Source of the DNA: Hormiphora californensis
Taxonomy: Eukaryota; Ctenophora; Tentaculata; Cydippida; Pleurobrachiidae
Length of the DNA stretch: 64,000 nt
Assembly (NCBI GenBank): GCA_020137815.1
Contig: CM035361.1
Coordinates: 4,802,085 to 4,866,084, forward strand
Reading direction: 5' to 3'
The notes below the pieces were generated by a model. That model worked only from the letters and a program-made list of their open reading frames with translations. It was not told where the DNA came from and made no database searches. Positions 1 to 12,600 of the stretch are shown here, in pieces. The stretch's first letter is position 1. Each line of letters opens with the position of its first letter. A program made the translations under genes and the position numbers.

Positions 1-254
1 ACTTGAAACAGTGTCTGACAATCTGAAACACGCGCCCTGGCTATTTGAAACGGGTTCCCCGATCATGTGTTTGAGATTTTACATCACGCGTATTCTGCTC
101 TCTGATTGGGTGATATAACGTGTGACGTGTGCTGAATGCTGATGCAGCAGAGGGAGAGATGTATCTTACACACACTGCAGTGTGTGAAGGGTGTTCGTGG
201 TTATCCAGGTATGTAGGGGAAGATTTTACTTATGAGGGGCGAAATTTTGACCTA

Positions 255-1178
255 TTAGGTTGTTCCATAAATATTGTCCTTCGGTGGTTTTTTCAAGAAA
301 CTGATGATTTGAAAGAAAATAAACGGTTCTACGGTATTCCTAGCATCCTTGGCTCCAGTCATATAGGTTGGGGACGTCTCAAGGTAGTATAGTTCAGGAG
401 TTATGGGCCAATCTTTACACGTATGTCTTACTACGATCTTCAAAATTTCGATCATGAAATTTTTCCTTCTCATTAAATCGAATCCTGTGCTAAAATAAGG
501 ATATGGACTGCTCATTTTACCCGCTGGAGACTTAGGGGGCATCCTCTGGGAGCTCCAGGGACCTTTAACTTTTGAATAGAACCCTTCGTTTTAGGGCTAT
601 CACTCCTTAAACAGAGTTTACTCAAAACGCCAGCTGCAGACGTTTTTGACAGAAAACAATGACCGTGAGAAAAAGCCAATGAAGGACAGTCTTGAAATCG
701 GCCTAATAACACTAGAATAGACCTTTCTCTACCACGTAGGACCATCAATCGCATTCAGGTAGCCCATCTGGGTCCAAGAAACATGATTTTGCGAGGTAGC
801 CACTTTTTGCGCTGAAAATCAATGTTAATTTGTCGATTTGGCGTCCACATAAGTTGTCATAGGGATGTCTGAGCATCATTCTGATGCCTGTAACTCACCA
901 CACTACTTCATAAGGGATCAGAGATGACTCTCCTGAGGTTAGATGGTTCCGAGATGGTTTTGGGCAGGTACAAAATGGGCCAAAGTAAGTTTTAAGATCG
1001 TTACAAGACTGGCCTATCAAATTCACCTATAGCTACCCTTCTGTATGGGCACGTAGAATCCCTGACCTATAGGAATGGTGCCAAGGATGTCAGAAATACC
1101 GTAGGACCGTTTGTTTTCTTTCAAATGATCAGTTTTTTGAAAAAACCACCGAAGGACAATATTTATGGAACAACCTAA
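255..1178. repeat. Foldback (inverted-repeat) element, about 0.92 kb
   Basis: The left end reads TTAGGTTGTTCCATAAATAT and its reverse complement closes the element at 1159-1178. Homology of the arms continues for about 100 bp on each side, including the FQ-rich 'shadow' frames. The arms are imperfect, so the copy is not very young. No coding capacity was seen; it is most simply a MITE or foldback transposon. Confidence 0.7.
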
Positions 1179-1927
1179 TATGTGTAATGTCACGTGACCG
1201 ATCACGTGACAAATGAATGGATTCCGTGGTTAATCATTCGGGCGGAGCGCAAGCGGAGTCCGGAAAATTTTCGAGATTTTCGAGGTAAAAGTCGCAAATT
1301 TTCACTATTTTGGGGACAAAATTTAGCTGCTCCAAACCATGATGAAACCATCTTGGGTAAAAGGAGTCCCTAATCTTCGTTCATGACTTACAACCGACCT
1401 GAGCTGGAGCTGGTTCTAGTGTTGGGTAACCGAATTCCGAAATCAAAAGTGAACGATTTGCATCAGACTACATAGCAGACTTTGTACAATGCACACTGTG
1501 CATTGCACAGTGATAAACTAGGCGGAGGCCTTCTTGATTGGCTTTGAATTTCGAAAGTTGTACATTGAGACGACAGATAACCCATTTCAGTGGGATCTAC
1601 ATATAAGAGATAGAGACGTCTACCTTAACCTAGTTATAAAAATTAAGTACATAGGAGAGGTACCGTCGTGATAAAAGGAAGATTTTGTAATGAAATGCTC
1701 CAGTGCTCAACGCATTCCCAGTTTTAAAGTAATGTGGTTTTAAAGTAATGGGGTTTACCTGGATATATCAGGCCATCATTTAACCCCGTTTTTCTCCAAG
1801 AACGTCTGAACAAAATATATTTTACAATATCCACTTGGTCAGGCCAACTACTCATCTCACCATTCTAATTCCTATCTTTCCAGTCAGTTCTGAGATCTCT
1901 GAGAGGTTCATTATAAAGAAGAATTGT

Positions 1928-2096
1928 GAGTGGGATCCCAAGGCCAGGGAAATTTGGTGACATAGACACCTGGCGGGGGTCGCGCCAGATGTCTATGTCA
2001 CCAAATGGGAAATAGCCCTGCCTATCCCATGTTCTGAGGATTTCCTCTATAATAGAACATGGGATAGGCATGGCTATTTCCCTTGGGATCCCACTC
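1928..2096. repeat. Small nested palindromic elements
   Basis: The outer ends GAGTGGGATCCCAAGG and CCTTGGGATCCCACTC are inverted copies. Inside lies a second palindrome, GGTGACATAGACACC at about 1956 against its complement ending near 2009, which uses the same terminal sequence as the element at 10075-10708. A third inverted pair (CCTATCCCATGTTCT) fills the rest. This looks like one small MITE inserted in another. Confidence 0.6.
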
Positions 2097-3002
2097 TCTA
2101 TACTACCAGAATGACCGATTGACCGACAGACAATTTCCTAAAACTCTTATCAGGGATGCAATGTGATCCGAGCAACTTTGCATTTGTGAACTTTCCAAAA
2201 CGTGAACCCCGGTTGGACACGTAATTTTGACTTTAAGACGATATATATATGACGATTGGTAGGACTTGGATAACGTCGCGTCAATCTTGCAACCAAAATG
2301 TTCGCCTGACAATTCTCTAGAACAATGGTTTTTGTTAGAACCATTTTGACCTATTTTTCGATGAGTTTTGATTATCAGTGCTGCTTGCAGTCAAAATACG
2401 GTAACGCAAAATACAGTAAGGAGACGCGCACGGTGCATAACACGCGGCAAAAAGTTCATGTGTCAGCACGTACTAGCGCCCTGATTGGTCACGGTTGCGC
2501 GTCGTCTTACTGTATCTTCGTTTTCCATTACCGTTTTCCCACTACAAGCGACCGTGTAATTCAATGGAGCCCGGTCATGACACAAAATCGCAGGTCACGC
2601 AAAGACAGTGGGACACCCTGTACAACTACAATGGTTTGATTTTAAGATGAAGAAAACTTCCATAACACTCGAGTTTTGAGTTCAATACGGCTGTTTACTG
2701 AGCTGAATCACTGAATCAGCTTTCCTTCAGCTAGTAGCCGTCGCCCGTCGTAATGAATTCCAGTTTAGTACGGCTAATGGCTATTTTTCGCTTTCGGAAA
2801 AAAAAGTTGTTAGACATTATTATATTTCGAGTTTCGTCCCAAATTATCGATTTCGACTGTACGTGTCACATACCCTGAACACTGACCAGTGACCACTCTA
2901 CAGCTTAACAGCAGGTGACCTTTCGGTGGTATTGTTTATTTGTATTTTGTAACGATGGTAACCTCCTCGAATGAATGAATGAATCACATCTTAACAGCCA
3001 CG

Positions 3003-3007
<5 letters not shown>

Positions 3008-3074
<67 letters not shown>

Positions 3075-3105
3075 GAGAGAGAGGGAGAGAGAGAGAGAGA
3101 GAGAG

Positions 3106-3185
<80 letters not shown>
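3008..3185. repeat. (AG)n microsatellite, about 178 bp
   Basis: Nearly pure AG/GA dinucleotides with a few interruptions (gata, ggga). It lies about 500 bp upstream of the Ly6-type start codon. The long Ser-Leu and Arg-Glu frames across it are translation artefacts. Confidence 0.95.
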
Positions 3186-3186
<1 letters not shown>

Positions 3187-3693
3187 CAGGGTGCCACCTG
3201 GTACTGGTGCATATGTGCATATGTGGGTAGGCGAGTGATCAGAGAGTGACATCGGATACCCTTGACTGTACATACCGTTGTAATGGCACGAACGTTCCAG
3301 AAAGAAATTCCAGATAGAAATTCCAAATAGAAATGTTTATGACGCCGTGTTATAATATTACCGCGTGAGAAACGTGGCGTCGTGGCCATGGAGCTCATTG
3401 GACTGAAAGATCATACAATTCAGTTCACTTCAGTTCTACAAGCTCAGACACTATTTGGCTAGTTCAGCACGATCTTTTAGTTTGGACAACTGCAATGTTA
3501 GAACACGCTTAATTAATTTGACTGGTTACAGAATATTTCTCGAATTCAGTTTTAATGTGGCCTTTAGATCCGATTTTCAAATTTGATTTTTTGACGTAAC
3601 TATTTTTATACCTCTGTCAGGCCATTGCTTTGACAGTTATACCTAATAAAACTTTTCTCACACAGCCTTTCAGCTGATTTCTGAAATCAAGTA

Positions 3694-6600
3694 ATGGCTA
3701 ACTTTTTGGCCCTGGCTATCGGACTCATGTCTGTTATGGTTGCTACTCAAGGTCTCTCCTGCTACGAATGTTACGAAGCCTATGCAGTAGGGGAGACTTG
3801 GCCATAACGGTATACCATCCTTTTTCCCCATATATCTCCATTTCTACTGGCTCTTCCCCCTTCATTTTTATTTGGTTGTATTTTTCATTGTTAGATTTAT
3901 CATTTCCCTGAAATATATCTTCCTACCTACACCCAAAGATGAGCAACGGTACTATCCCATTTGGTATAAAATTTATGCAGTGGCTAAAAATTTTGGCGAA
4001 ACGGGACACACCTTTTTCGGTCAAACGGGATATCCCATTTAACCGAAGTTACGTGTCCCATTTTGCCAAAACCACTTTAGTTTGGGAAGAACTTTAATTA
4101 TATGCCAAGCACGGGGTTATTAATTGGAAGTAAGTATAGAAATATTGTTTAAACATAAATTATTTGTGTTATGCACAAATGACGTTTTGTTTCCCGGCCG
4201 AAAATGGACGTATTATTGATGTCTATGCTTCAAAACTTGGTTTTTTGATGAATTTGTGCCATCAAACATTTTTCGGCTGATGCAATGTAACTTGCCATGG
4301 TTTCCTAGGTGGTTGCTATGGTAACAAAACGATCCCAAGCAGTTGCTATGGTAATCAATAAAGATACTTAGATCTTAGGTCAAACGGGATAGCAAACTTT
4401 GGTAAAATAGGATATCCCATTTTAGCAAATTTGGCCCAAATTTGGTAAAATGGGATATCCCATTTTGGACAAGGTGTAAATGTCCCATATAACCCAAACT
4501 GACCAACTTAACTATATCAACTATTTAACAAACACTGTAATTTGAGAAAGGTTAAAAATATATAAGGGTGCAAGAAAATTATACTGGCTAATATTTCCGC
4601 CCAAAAACTGGCAACAATCTACCAAGAGAGCTGTGTAATCGAGCTTAACACAAGATCAAAATTTCGACTTAGATAATTCTGTGGGAAACCACTTACACAC
4701 GACACCATCTAATTGTCAGAAAATGATAATAATCAATGGAAAATCCTAACATGTATGCTTGTTTTCACGTTCGCGATTACCGTGCCTAACGTTGTGTTAA
4801 ATTACTAGAGCAGGAATAAGGCTAGGGAGATGGGAGTTGAGATGAGGAGTTGAGATGAGTCTTTTGTTACATATTATACATTTATTTGATTTGTTTTCTA
4901 TGAAATATGAATTCAGAATTGACATACTCCTTCTGGAGTAAGACTATAAGAGGTGGTTGCAGGCAGGAGCTTGGAACGTGAGCACGTTGCGAGCCCTTAT
5001 CGGCACTAGGCCGGGTTCGGGGCTGGCGTACCCTTGATTGCCTGCCTCAATTACCAATCTATAGTCTAACATATATGGTTGTTACCCAGGATGCGTCTCT
5101 AAATTGGTTTTCACTCGCTGTAGTAACACGCACACGCTCATGGCATTATGACACGTTGCACACGGCGATTCATCACCATCGAGGCATTTTGGGGCAGATC
5201 TCGGATGATTTGCTCCGTAAGTGTGTTGAACACGCACGGTCATACTCATGCGTGGCTTGGTACATTGATCGTGCACGAGGCTTTTTTACAGTCCGGGTCT
5301 CGGTTCCACGCACTTACAAGTAATATCCTACTGACCCGTATGGCAGACTTCAGAAAGTCCGTGTGCCCTGACACCGCCAATCAGCAAGGATTCGCTAAGG
5401 GTGCCCAGACCAGTGATCATGTCCTAACCCTTAAAACCATTCTGGACAAGTATCTACACATAAAGAAGCGAAGGGTCATCGCCTGCTTTATTGACTATCG
5501 TAAAGCATTCGATACGGTATGCAGATCGGCTCTCCTGAAAAAGCTGGGCTCAATGGGCATATGTGGCAGCTTCTTCAACTGCATTTCCAACATGTACGAA
5601 AACTCATCTACTGCGATCAAACTCTCGGGAATGCTATCCGAATCGTTCTTTGTACGTATCGGTAGCGACAGGGGCACCCATTAAGCCCCGAGTTCTTTAA
5701 GATGTTCGTTTGATGAGATGTCAAAGATGCTTAACAATACTAATGGATCCTTCCCTATGCTAGGCGGAGTCAACATCACCCATCTATTATGGGCCGACGA
5801 TATTGTGTTACTGCATTAGACAGGAGTTACCATGCTGAATCTCATTAGTGTAGTCGGTGAATATGCGACCAAATGGGAGCTCGAAGTAAACACTAGCAAA
5901 ACCAAGATCCTAGTGTTCAACTCATCGGGGAGGATCTCTAAGGAAGCTAAAGGCTACTATCTACTCGGAAAAGACTGGAAGCGGTGAAAGAATACACTTC
6001 CTGGGAATAACTTTCGTGGCCTCTGGTTCGTTGAAAACCGCCATGAAAAACCTATCACTGAAAGCCCAAGAGATATTCAATACTGAGGAGGACTGTTGAC
6101 GTTAATGCCCTATCAGCCTGGACAGTTTTCAAGCTGTATGATGCTCTCATTGAGCCCATTCTGACCTACGGCTCACCGGTATGGCTTCCATCACTGAGGT
6201 GGCCAAGCTCTGGACCAGTCAACTAGCTGTGATACTTTTTTCAAGCGTCTAACCTCTGATACATCTGAGAAAGTGCACCTGAGATTCATTAAGTGGGCGC
6301 TTGGTGTCCATAAAAAAGCCACTATAACTGCTTGCTACGGAGACTCGGGCAGAGCTCCTACATTTATATCTGCGATCAACCGTGGTCTTTCTTACTTTGA
6401 CCGAGTAATGTCAAAAGAAGCAGATGGTTCAATCCTAGGCCTGGCCGGGGAAGAACAGAGGTCTCTGAATCTAAATTGGTACTCCTTCTGGAAAACATCC
6501 GCAACAATTTCACTAGAAATGACCTCGAGAGATTCATGATTAACCACTGGGATCACTTGAGGCGGAACCTTCTAAACTGAGCTATTACAACTCTGTGAAG

Positions 6601-9600
6601 TCAACGTACGGCTACGAGGAATATCTTAACCTGAGACGTGTAAACAGATGTGAATTAGCAAACTCCGGCTAAGTGCACACGACCTAAGGGTGGAGACTTC
6701 CAGATACTCAAACCACCAAACACCAATACTATGTCGCTTCTGTTGTGATGGACAAGCAAAACAGCTGCTCGATCAATTGCCACTTGCGGAACCACTCATC
6801 GAAAATGAACAGCATGTCCTAAAAGAGTGCCCCACATACGAAGAAATGCGGCAAACTCTCCCAGACCACCTGCTCTCGGCCATCGCAATCGGGAAGCAGC
6901 AAAACATTTACACCGAAAGGAATGGAAATGGCCGCTGAACAGGTTTCCCTCAAAGCGTCCACAGTACCATATTACGAGTCAATTATTATGGAATCATGAA
7001 ACACAACTTTTATATTATATCAGTAATCATTCAACTATTCTGGTTAGGGCGTGGTGTGGGTTCATCGATATACTAACCCAGCGTCTGCCTGAGTAAGACC
7101 GAGTGGTGCTGCCGTTTGTGTGTCCCTCGTCGCAAATCATACGTTTCGCAGGAGGACAGTGGGCAGGCGGGAGCAGTGCTGATCTGGCAGTCGCTGGCGC
7201 CATCTGTGGTTTTTTTGTTCCCCCTACTGTGCAGGATGGCACAGCCAATGATGTTTTGGCTCTTTTCCTGTTGGTTTTATTCTATTCTATTCTATTCTAC
7301 GTACAGCCCAAGATCCCATTTGGGCACACGGCCCATATTGGCCAAGTGTCTCCCCTACGGGGGGGAGTAAGATATATCCATTTGTTCTATCAATCTTTCT
7401 TTTGTCCTTTCTTTCTCTATTCTATCTTTCTTTCTCTATACCGAATCGAGACATCCTTAGCGAGTTTGACATTTGTGGGCATTAGCGTCGACAATGACAT
7501 CAGGGGTAAAATCGCAGTTTTGCCTACATCGTACCGTAGGCGAAACTGTGGTTTACCCCCCCCCCCCTGGTGTTGGCGCTAATCCCTATACAAGCAGTTT
7601 TGCCTACCCTGATCCACCTCCAAATTAGGTGTTTTAGGGGGGAGACACACTGAGGTTGGTCGCGCGCGTTCAACTCTCAACCTCGCGACACACACTGAAG
7701 TTCGAAGTTTGAAGTTTCGCGGAAAAGTTCAAAGTTTCGCGAAAACCCATTTTCGACTGGGAAATTATTTGTAAGATGCTAGTTTATTTACTGGTACATC
7801 TCTCGAGGTGTCCTTTATCAATACCGGGTCAATTTCACCGTTTTTAAAATTTTTGGTGAATTGGGACAACTGTGACCGGATTAGCCAAAAATTTCAAAAA
7901 CGGTGAAATTGACTCAGTTTGGATAAAGGAAACCTCGAGAGATGTACCAGTAAATAAGTTAGCTTCTTACAAATGATTTCTCAGCCGAAAAATGGGGTTT
8001 CGCGAAACTTCGAACTTCGAACTTCAATGTGTCTCGCGAGGTTGAGATTTGAACGAGCGCGCTCAACTTCAGTGTGTCTCCCCCCTTATGGTGTAGGCAT
8101 TATTGCCCGTAGGCGTTATTGCATTATACCAAACAATTGGCTTGCCTCTAGCGAGTTCTAGTTTTGGTTAGAAGTTAGCATACAATATCACAATTTCTCC
8201 GCAGAACAAGGAGAATGATGATGACTTCGTGGACTGCAAAGACAATACTGCTGTAACCTGTGATGGTACAGAGAAATGCGTCAGTGGACACTATACAGCC
8301 TCATATGAACTGGTTGTGGGAGATCTTAAAGTGGAGGTAAATTCAAACCAATACAATTTCACGGTATATCGATTATCGATACCGTGATATAATACCATGA
8401 TACACTTGATCATGATATACAGTAATGGGCGTGAAAATATCCCCCCTAGACTAGCATGGTTCCAGATATCGTAGAGCGCAAAAATTTGGCACAGTCTTAG
8501 GGTCACATACGGCAAAATTAAAATAAAACTTTTAATTTAAACCCAGACACAAAACAAGTTTACATTTTTTCCGGAAAATCCAGTTTTGAAATCCAGTTTT
8601 GAAACTTATTCATCAATTTTAAATCTGCATTTGTGGCAGGGAAACACCGCATTATGAATACAATAATGCAATAATTCTTGTTCTACCAAGAAATTTTGAT
8701 ATTTTTGAAATCTGCAAACTAGGACAACCGTAACTTGATTTTTTCCCCGCCCGGGTGAAGGCCGAAGGCCTTCGCCCGGATGCCTTTTGCAAAAAGGCAT
8801 AGGGGTTTAGAAATCTAAACGGATATAGTGACTTTGTGTAGCAAGTCAGCTCTCTTGTCCCGTTTCAGGTTGCGAGGGGCAACATGTAGCAACTAGAGCC
8901 GCGCACACAACAACAACCTGCTCCTTCATAAACCACTTCATTGACACGTTTTCAGGAATTGTGTGCCGCGCAATTTCGCAATGTGGCGCGCAATTTAGTG
9001 CTACTAAAACACAAGGATTTGTTCTATACTGTTTGCTTGAATTATAAATGATCCGAAATGTCTGTCCCGCCTTCGTGTTAGAAATGAAAGGTTGGCGGGG
9101 AAACATAGCATTATAAAACATAATGCATTTATTCTTGTTTCCTTTTTTATATTTTGGCATTTTTGACAAACTTCTGATTGAAATGGCCGGTCGGGACCAT
9201 GCTTAATTTAAGTTGTTTATGGGACAATTTTCGACTAAAATCCAAGACTTCATACCAATCCAATAACAGATCGTTGATTTATAGAAATTTAAGTAGGCAA
9301 AAGGGTCAAAATATCAAATTTTCTTGCTTATTTTGACCGTTTTGCCTACTTAAATTTTCTATAAATCATTATTGGATTGGTATGAAATCTTGGATTTTAG
9401 TCGAAAATTGTCCCATAAACAACTTAAGCATGGTCCCGACCGGCCATTTCAATCAGAAGTTTGTCAAAAATGCCAAAATATAAAAAGGAAAAAATCAAGT
9501 TACGGTTGTCCTAGTTTGCAGATTTCAACAATTTGCCCAAATCTAACCATAAATCGGATATACACAAAAATTTGGTTCTTGGTAGAAATATGACCATTTT

Positions 9601-12600
9601 AACGATTGGCACTAGTTCCAAACTCTTATCTCATCGTTTTCAATGGTTTAGGAGTCAAAAACCTCAAAAAAATGGCAAAAAATCAATTTTTAACCATTTT
9701 CCGGTCATTTTAGAGATTTGAATTTAACGGCAATCGAAAAATTTTTTTAGGCTATGATCTTTTTTTCCCGCACTGAAGCGTCATTCTGTAGACCCTCAGC
9801 TACCACTTCTCACATATCACTTATCAGTTTCGCACTTCTCACATATCACTTATCAGTTTCGTTTGAAAAGCTCGCTCCTGATAGTATTTTGATCTTGCAC
9901 CGTTGTACACGCGAACGAGCATGGCCTCCAAGTTGGATCGTGCCTTCACTATATCTGGCGGAATGGCGGCCCGGGCAACAGAGCTACTACTGCTGATTAC
10001 AGCCGGCTGGAGATGTCTATCGTATCTACCTTGAGACGAGTCGGTGGGTACCCTGACCCTAACAAGGAAGGTGGTTGGTGACATAGACACCGTGCGCGAC
10101 CAAGATTGAGCTCACACACAGGTGTCTGCTCCGCCCCAAAAAGGGTCGTTTCTTTCAAGGGATGTTGCACGCGATCCACGTACTGAACCGATTTGCATCC
10201 GGTTTGTCGCAAAAGACTACAAATGATCCTAATATACTGGAAAATGCCCGAGAAGTTTGTCTGTCAACAGGAAGTGGGTCAAAATTGACACTGAAGTCAA
10301 ATCTATATTCTGCCGGCTTCCGAGAGTTTCTGCACTACGCCCATGCGATTTAGAAGATATTGGGAGATATGTTGATGCAATTAGCATCAGCTATTAATGC
10401 CGGGTATTTTCCAGTACTCACAAGTCCACAAGAGTTCAACCTATCTTCTGATACCCTCAGATTCATTCTAAACCGTCTGGGAGTGGTGCAAAAAGGCTCA
10501 GAAGCCAGATTACAGATTTGACTTCAGTGTCAATTTTGACCCACTTCCTGTTGACAGACAAACTTCTCGGGTATTTTCCAGTATATTAGGATCAATTTGT
10601 AGTCTTTCGCGTGCAATTTGGCTTGAAAGACACGACCCTTTTTTTAGGGGGCGGAGCGGACACCTATGTGCGAGCTCGATCTCGCACGCACTAGGTGTCA
10701 ATGTCACCAAGGAAGGTGGCACATTTGACCTGATATGAACAAGCTGACCACCACCTATCTCTCAACTCTAGATACCAACAAGAAACTTAGTTTTATTTCT
10801 GATATGGTGGGCTTACTTTGGTAACGTGCTCTCCCTCTCAGTCGGTTAGCTAAGAAGAACTTGTCAGATGACATGCGATCGGTTCAGAACAGTTCTATGT
10901 GTAGCGATGAATCAAAAGAGAAGGTAGAGAAGCTTATGGAGCATCTGGACCACACCCGAGACCGTCTTGACAGTGCTACAGATCTGTTATTAGAACGTGA
11001 TTCTAAGATCATCGAACTGCAATCAGAGATCAGTGCCCTGAAAGACTCGATCATATGCATATCCATGAAAGATACCATGCTAGAGAGGAGCGTGACCGCT
11101 GTACAGACAGTTGTTAAGGACGAGATTCAGAACTACTCAGCTGTTCTCCAGACAGCTGCTACTGCTGTGAACCAGACCTGTGTATCTGCCCTTGCTCCCA
11201 GCAAACTACGAACAGCGATTGCCAGCGCTTCAGTTGATCGTAGTAACAACTTGATGGTGTACGGTCTGCCAGAGAGTGACCAGCTAAGCGACAGTACTTT
11301 AGTCAAGGATCTATTTGAACATTTGTCTGAAGCACCAGTGTTATCAGAGGTGGCACGACTTGGTAGGAGACTGGAGAGGTGGTGAGGGAGTGCGGCCAGT
11401 GCGGGTGGTGCTGAGGAACAGAGAGATTGCCAGGACTATTTTGGGGAAATCAGCGACGCTGAAGGACTCTGACCAGTATCAGTCAGTGTTTGTTGCACCG
11501 GACAGATCAGTAGAAGAGAGAGCAGAGAGAAAAGAATTAGTTACTAAACTGAGAGAGAGAGAAGAGAAAATGAACCTGATAAAGTGTGGAGGATTAGAAG
11601 AGGCTCTATTGTAGAGAGTGAGACGTGAGAAGTGTTGCGAGAGATTAGAAATTAATGAGTTAACTTTTTGAGATACGGATTTATTTTATGTTTTATAATT
11701 TATTTATGGTTTTCAGTTTTGTAAAGACATAGTGCGGACCAGGGTGGGGTAACAGGTTCAAAGCACACATAAGACCTAATCGTCTTCGTGCTAACGACCC
11801 TGTTACGTCACCCTGAATCCTCACTCAGTTTGGTCTGTGTGGCTGGTTTGCTTCCTATTATATGTTTATTTCGGCGCAATGCCACTGCCAGCGGCAGTTT
11901 TGATTGATTGATTGATTGAAGTGGTGGTTTCCCGTAGCATGCTAGGTCGTGTTAAAGTTTCACCAGGCACGCCGTGAATTAGGGTAAACCGGGGCAAAAT
12001 GGTTAACTTTTTACTTAATCGGTTCTCACCCCCGTTTAAAAAAAGATACAATGAAAAAAATTGTATAGGATTAAAGTTCATTATCTTATCGTTCAAATAA
12101 GATAAATTTCAACTCTAGGGACCATTATTTACTTAATTAAATATGTACCTAATTTAAAAATTTTGGTAGTCAAAACTAGTAGGCCCGTTCGCCCTACGGG
12201 CGAATTTCGGGGAAATACTAAATAGTAGCTGGATATTAGAGAACGCTGACATCACCTGTACCATCCGTTCCTAGCCTATCTCTCACTTTCTCCCTACCCA
12301 TGTTGTTGTACGCTCTGGGCTTCCTGACAATGCAATGTCAAGGTGCGAATTTAAGAGATCAATGTCATGGAGGTGCAGTGCTGTTCCAGAAACTTATCAC
12401 GTGAAAACTTGGCCGCTATGTAGCCGATTTGGATATTTCTATATTCGACTGGAGTAATCACCCTTGGGCGACGTTGGGTAAAGCTATCCGTAGTCGTTGA
12501 TTGGCTTGCTTGAACACATTGGCGTAATCTGTCATATTCTCTAGCCTGTTCCCTGACGGCAGCAGTTCTCCTGGACCTAGATAAACGTTGCCGAATAGCG

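Larger units (their letters stand above)
1..3693. other. Intergenic, repeat-derived; no gene seen
   Basis: I find no reading frame with protein-like composition or splice logic here. The stretch holds a foldback element (255-1178), a small palindromic element (1928-2096) and a long (AG)n tract (3008-3185). The remainder (1179-1927, 2097-3007, 3186-3693) is AT-rich sequence without a recognisable feature. The 5' flank of the Ly6-type gene is at the end; no convincing core promoter is visible. Confidence 0.5.

Noticed and set aside
2905-3398. Ser-Leu and Arg-Glu frames near 3 kb
   Set aside because: Pure translation of an (AG)n microsatellite.
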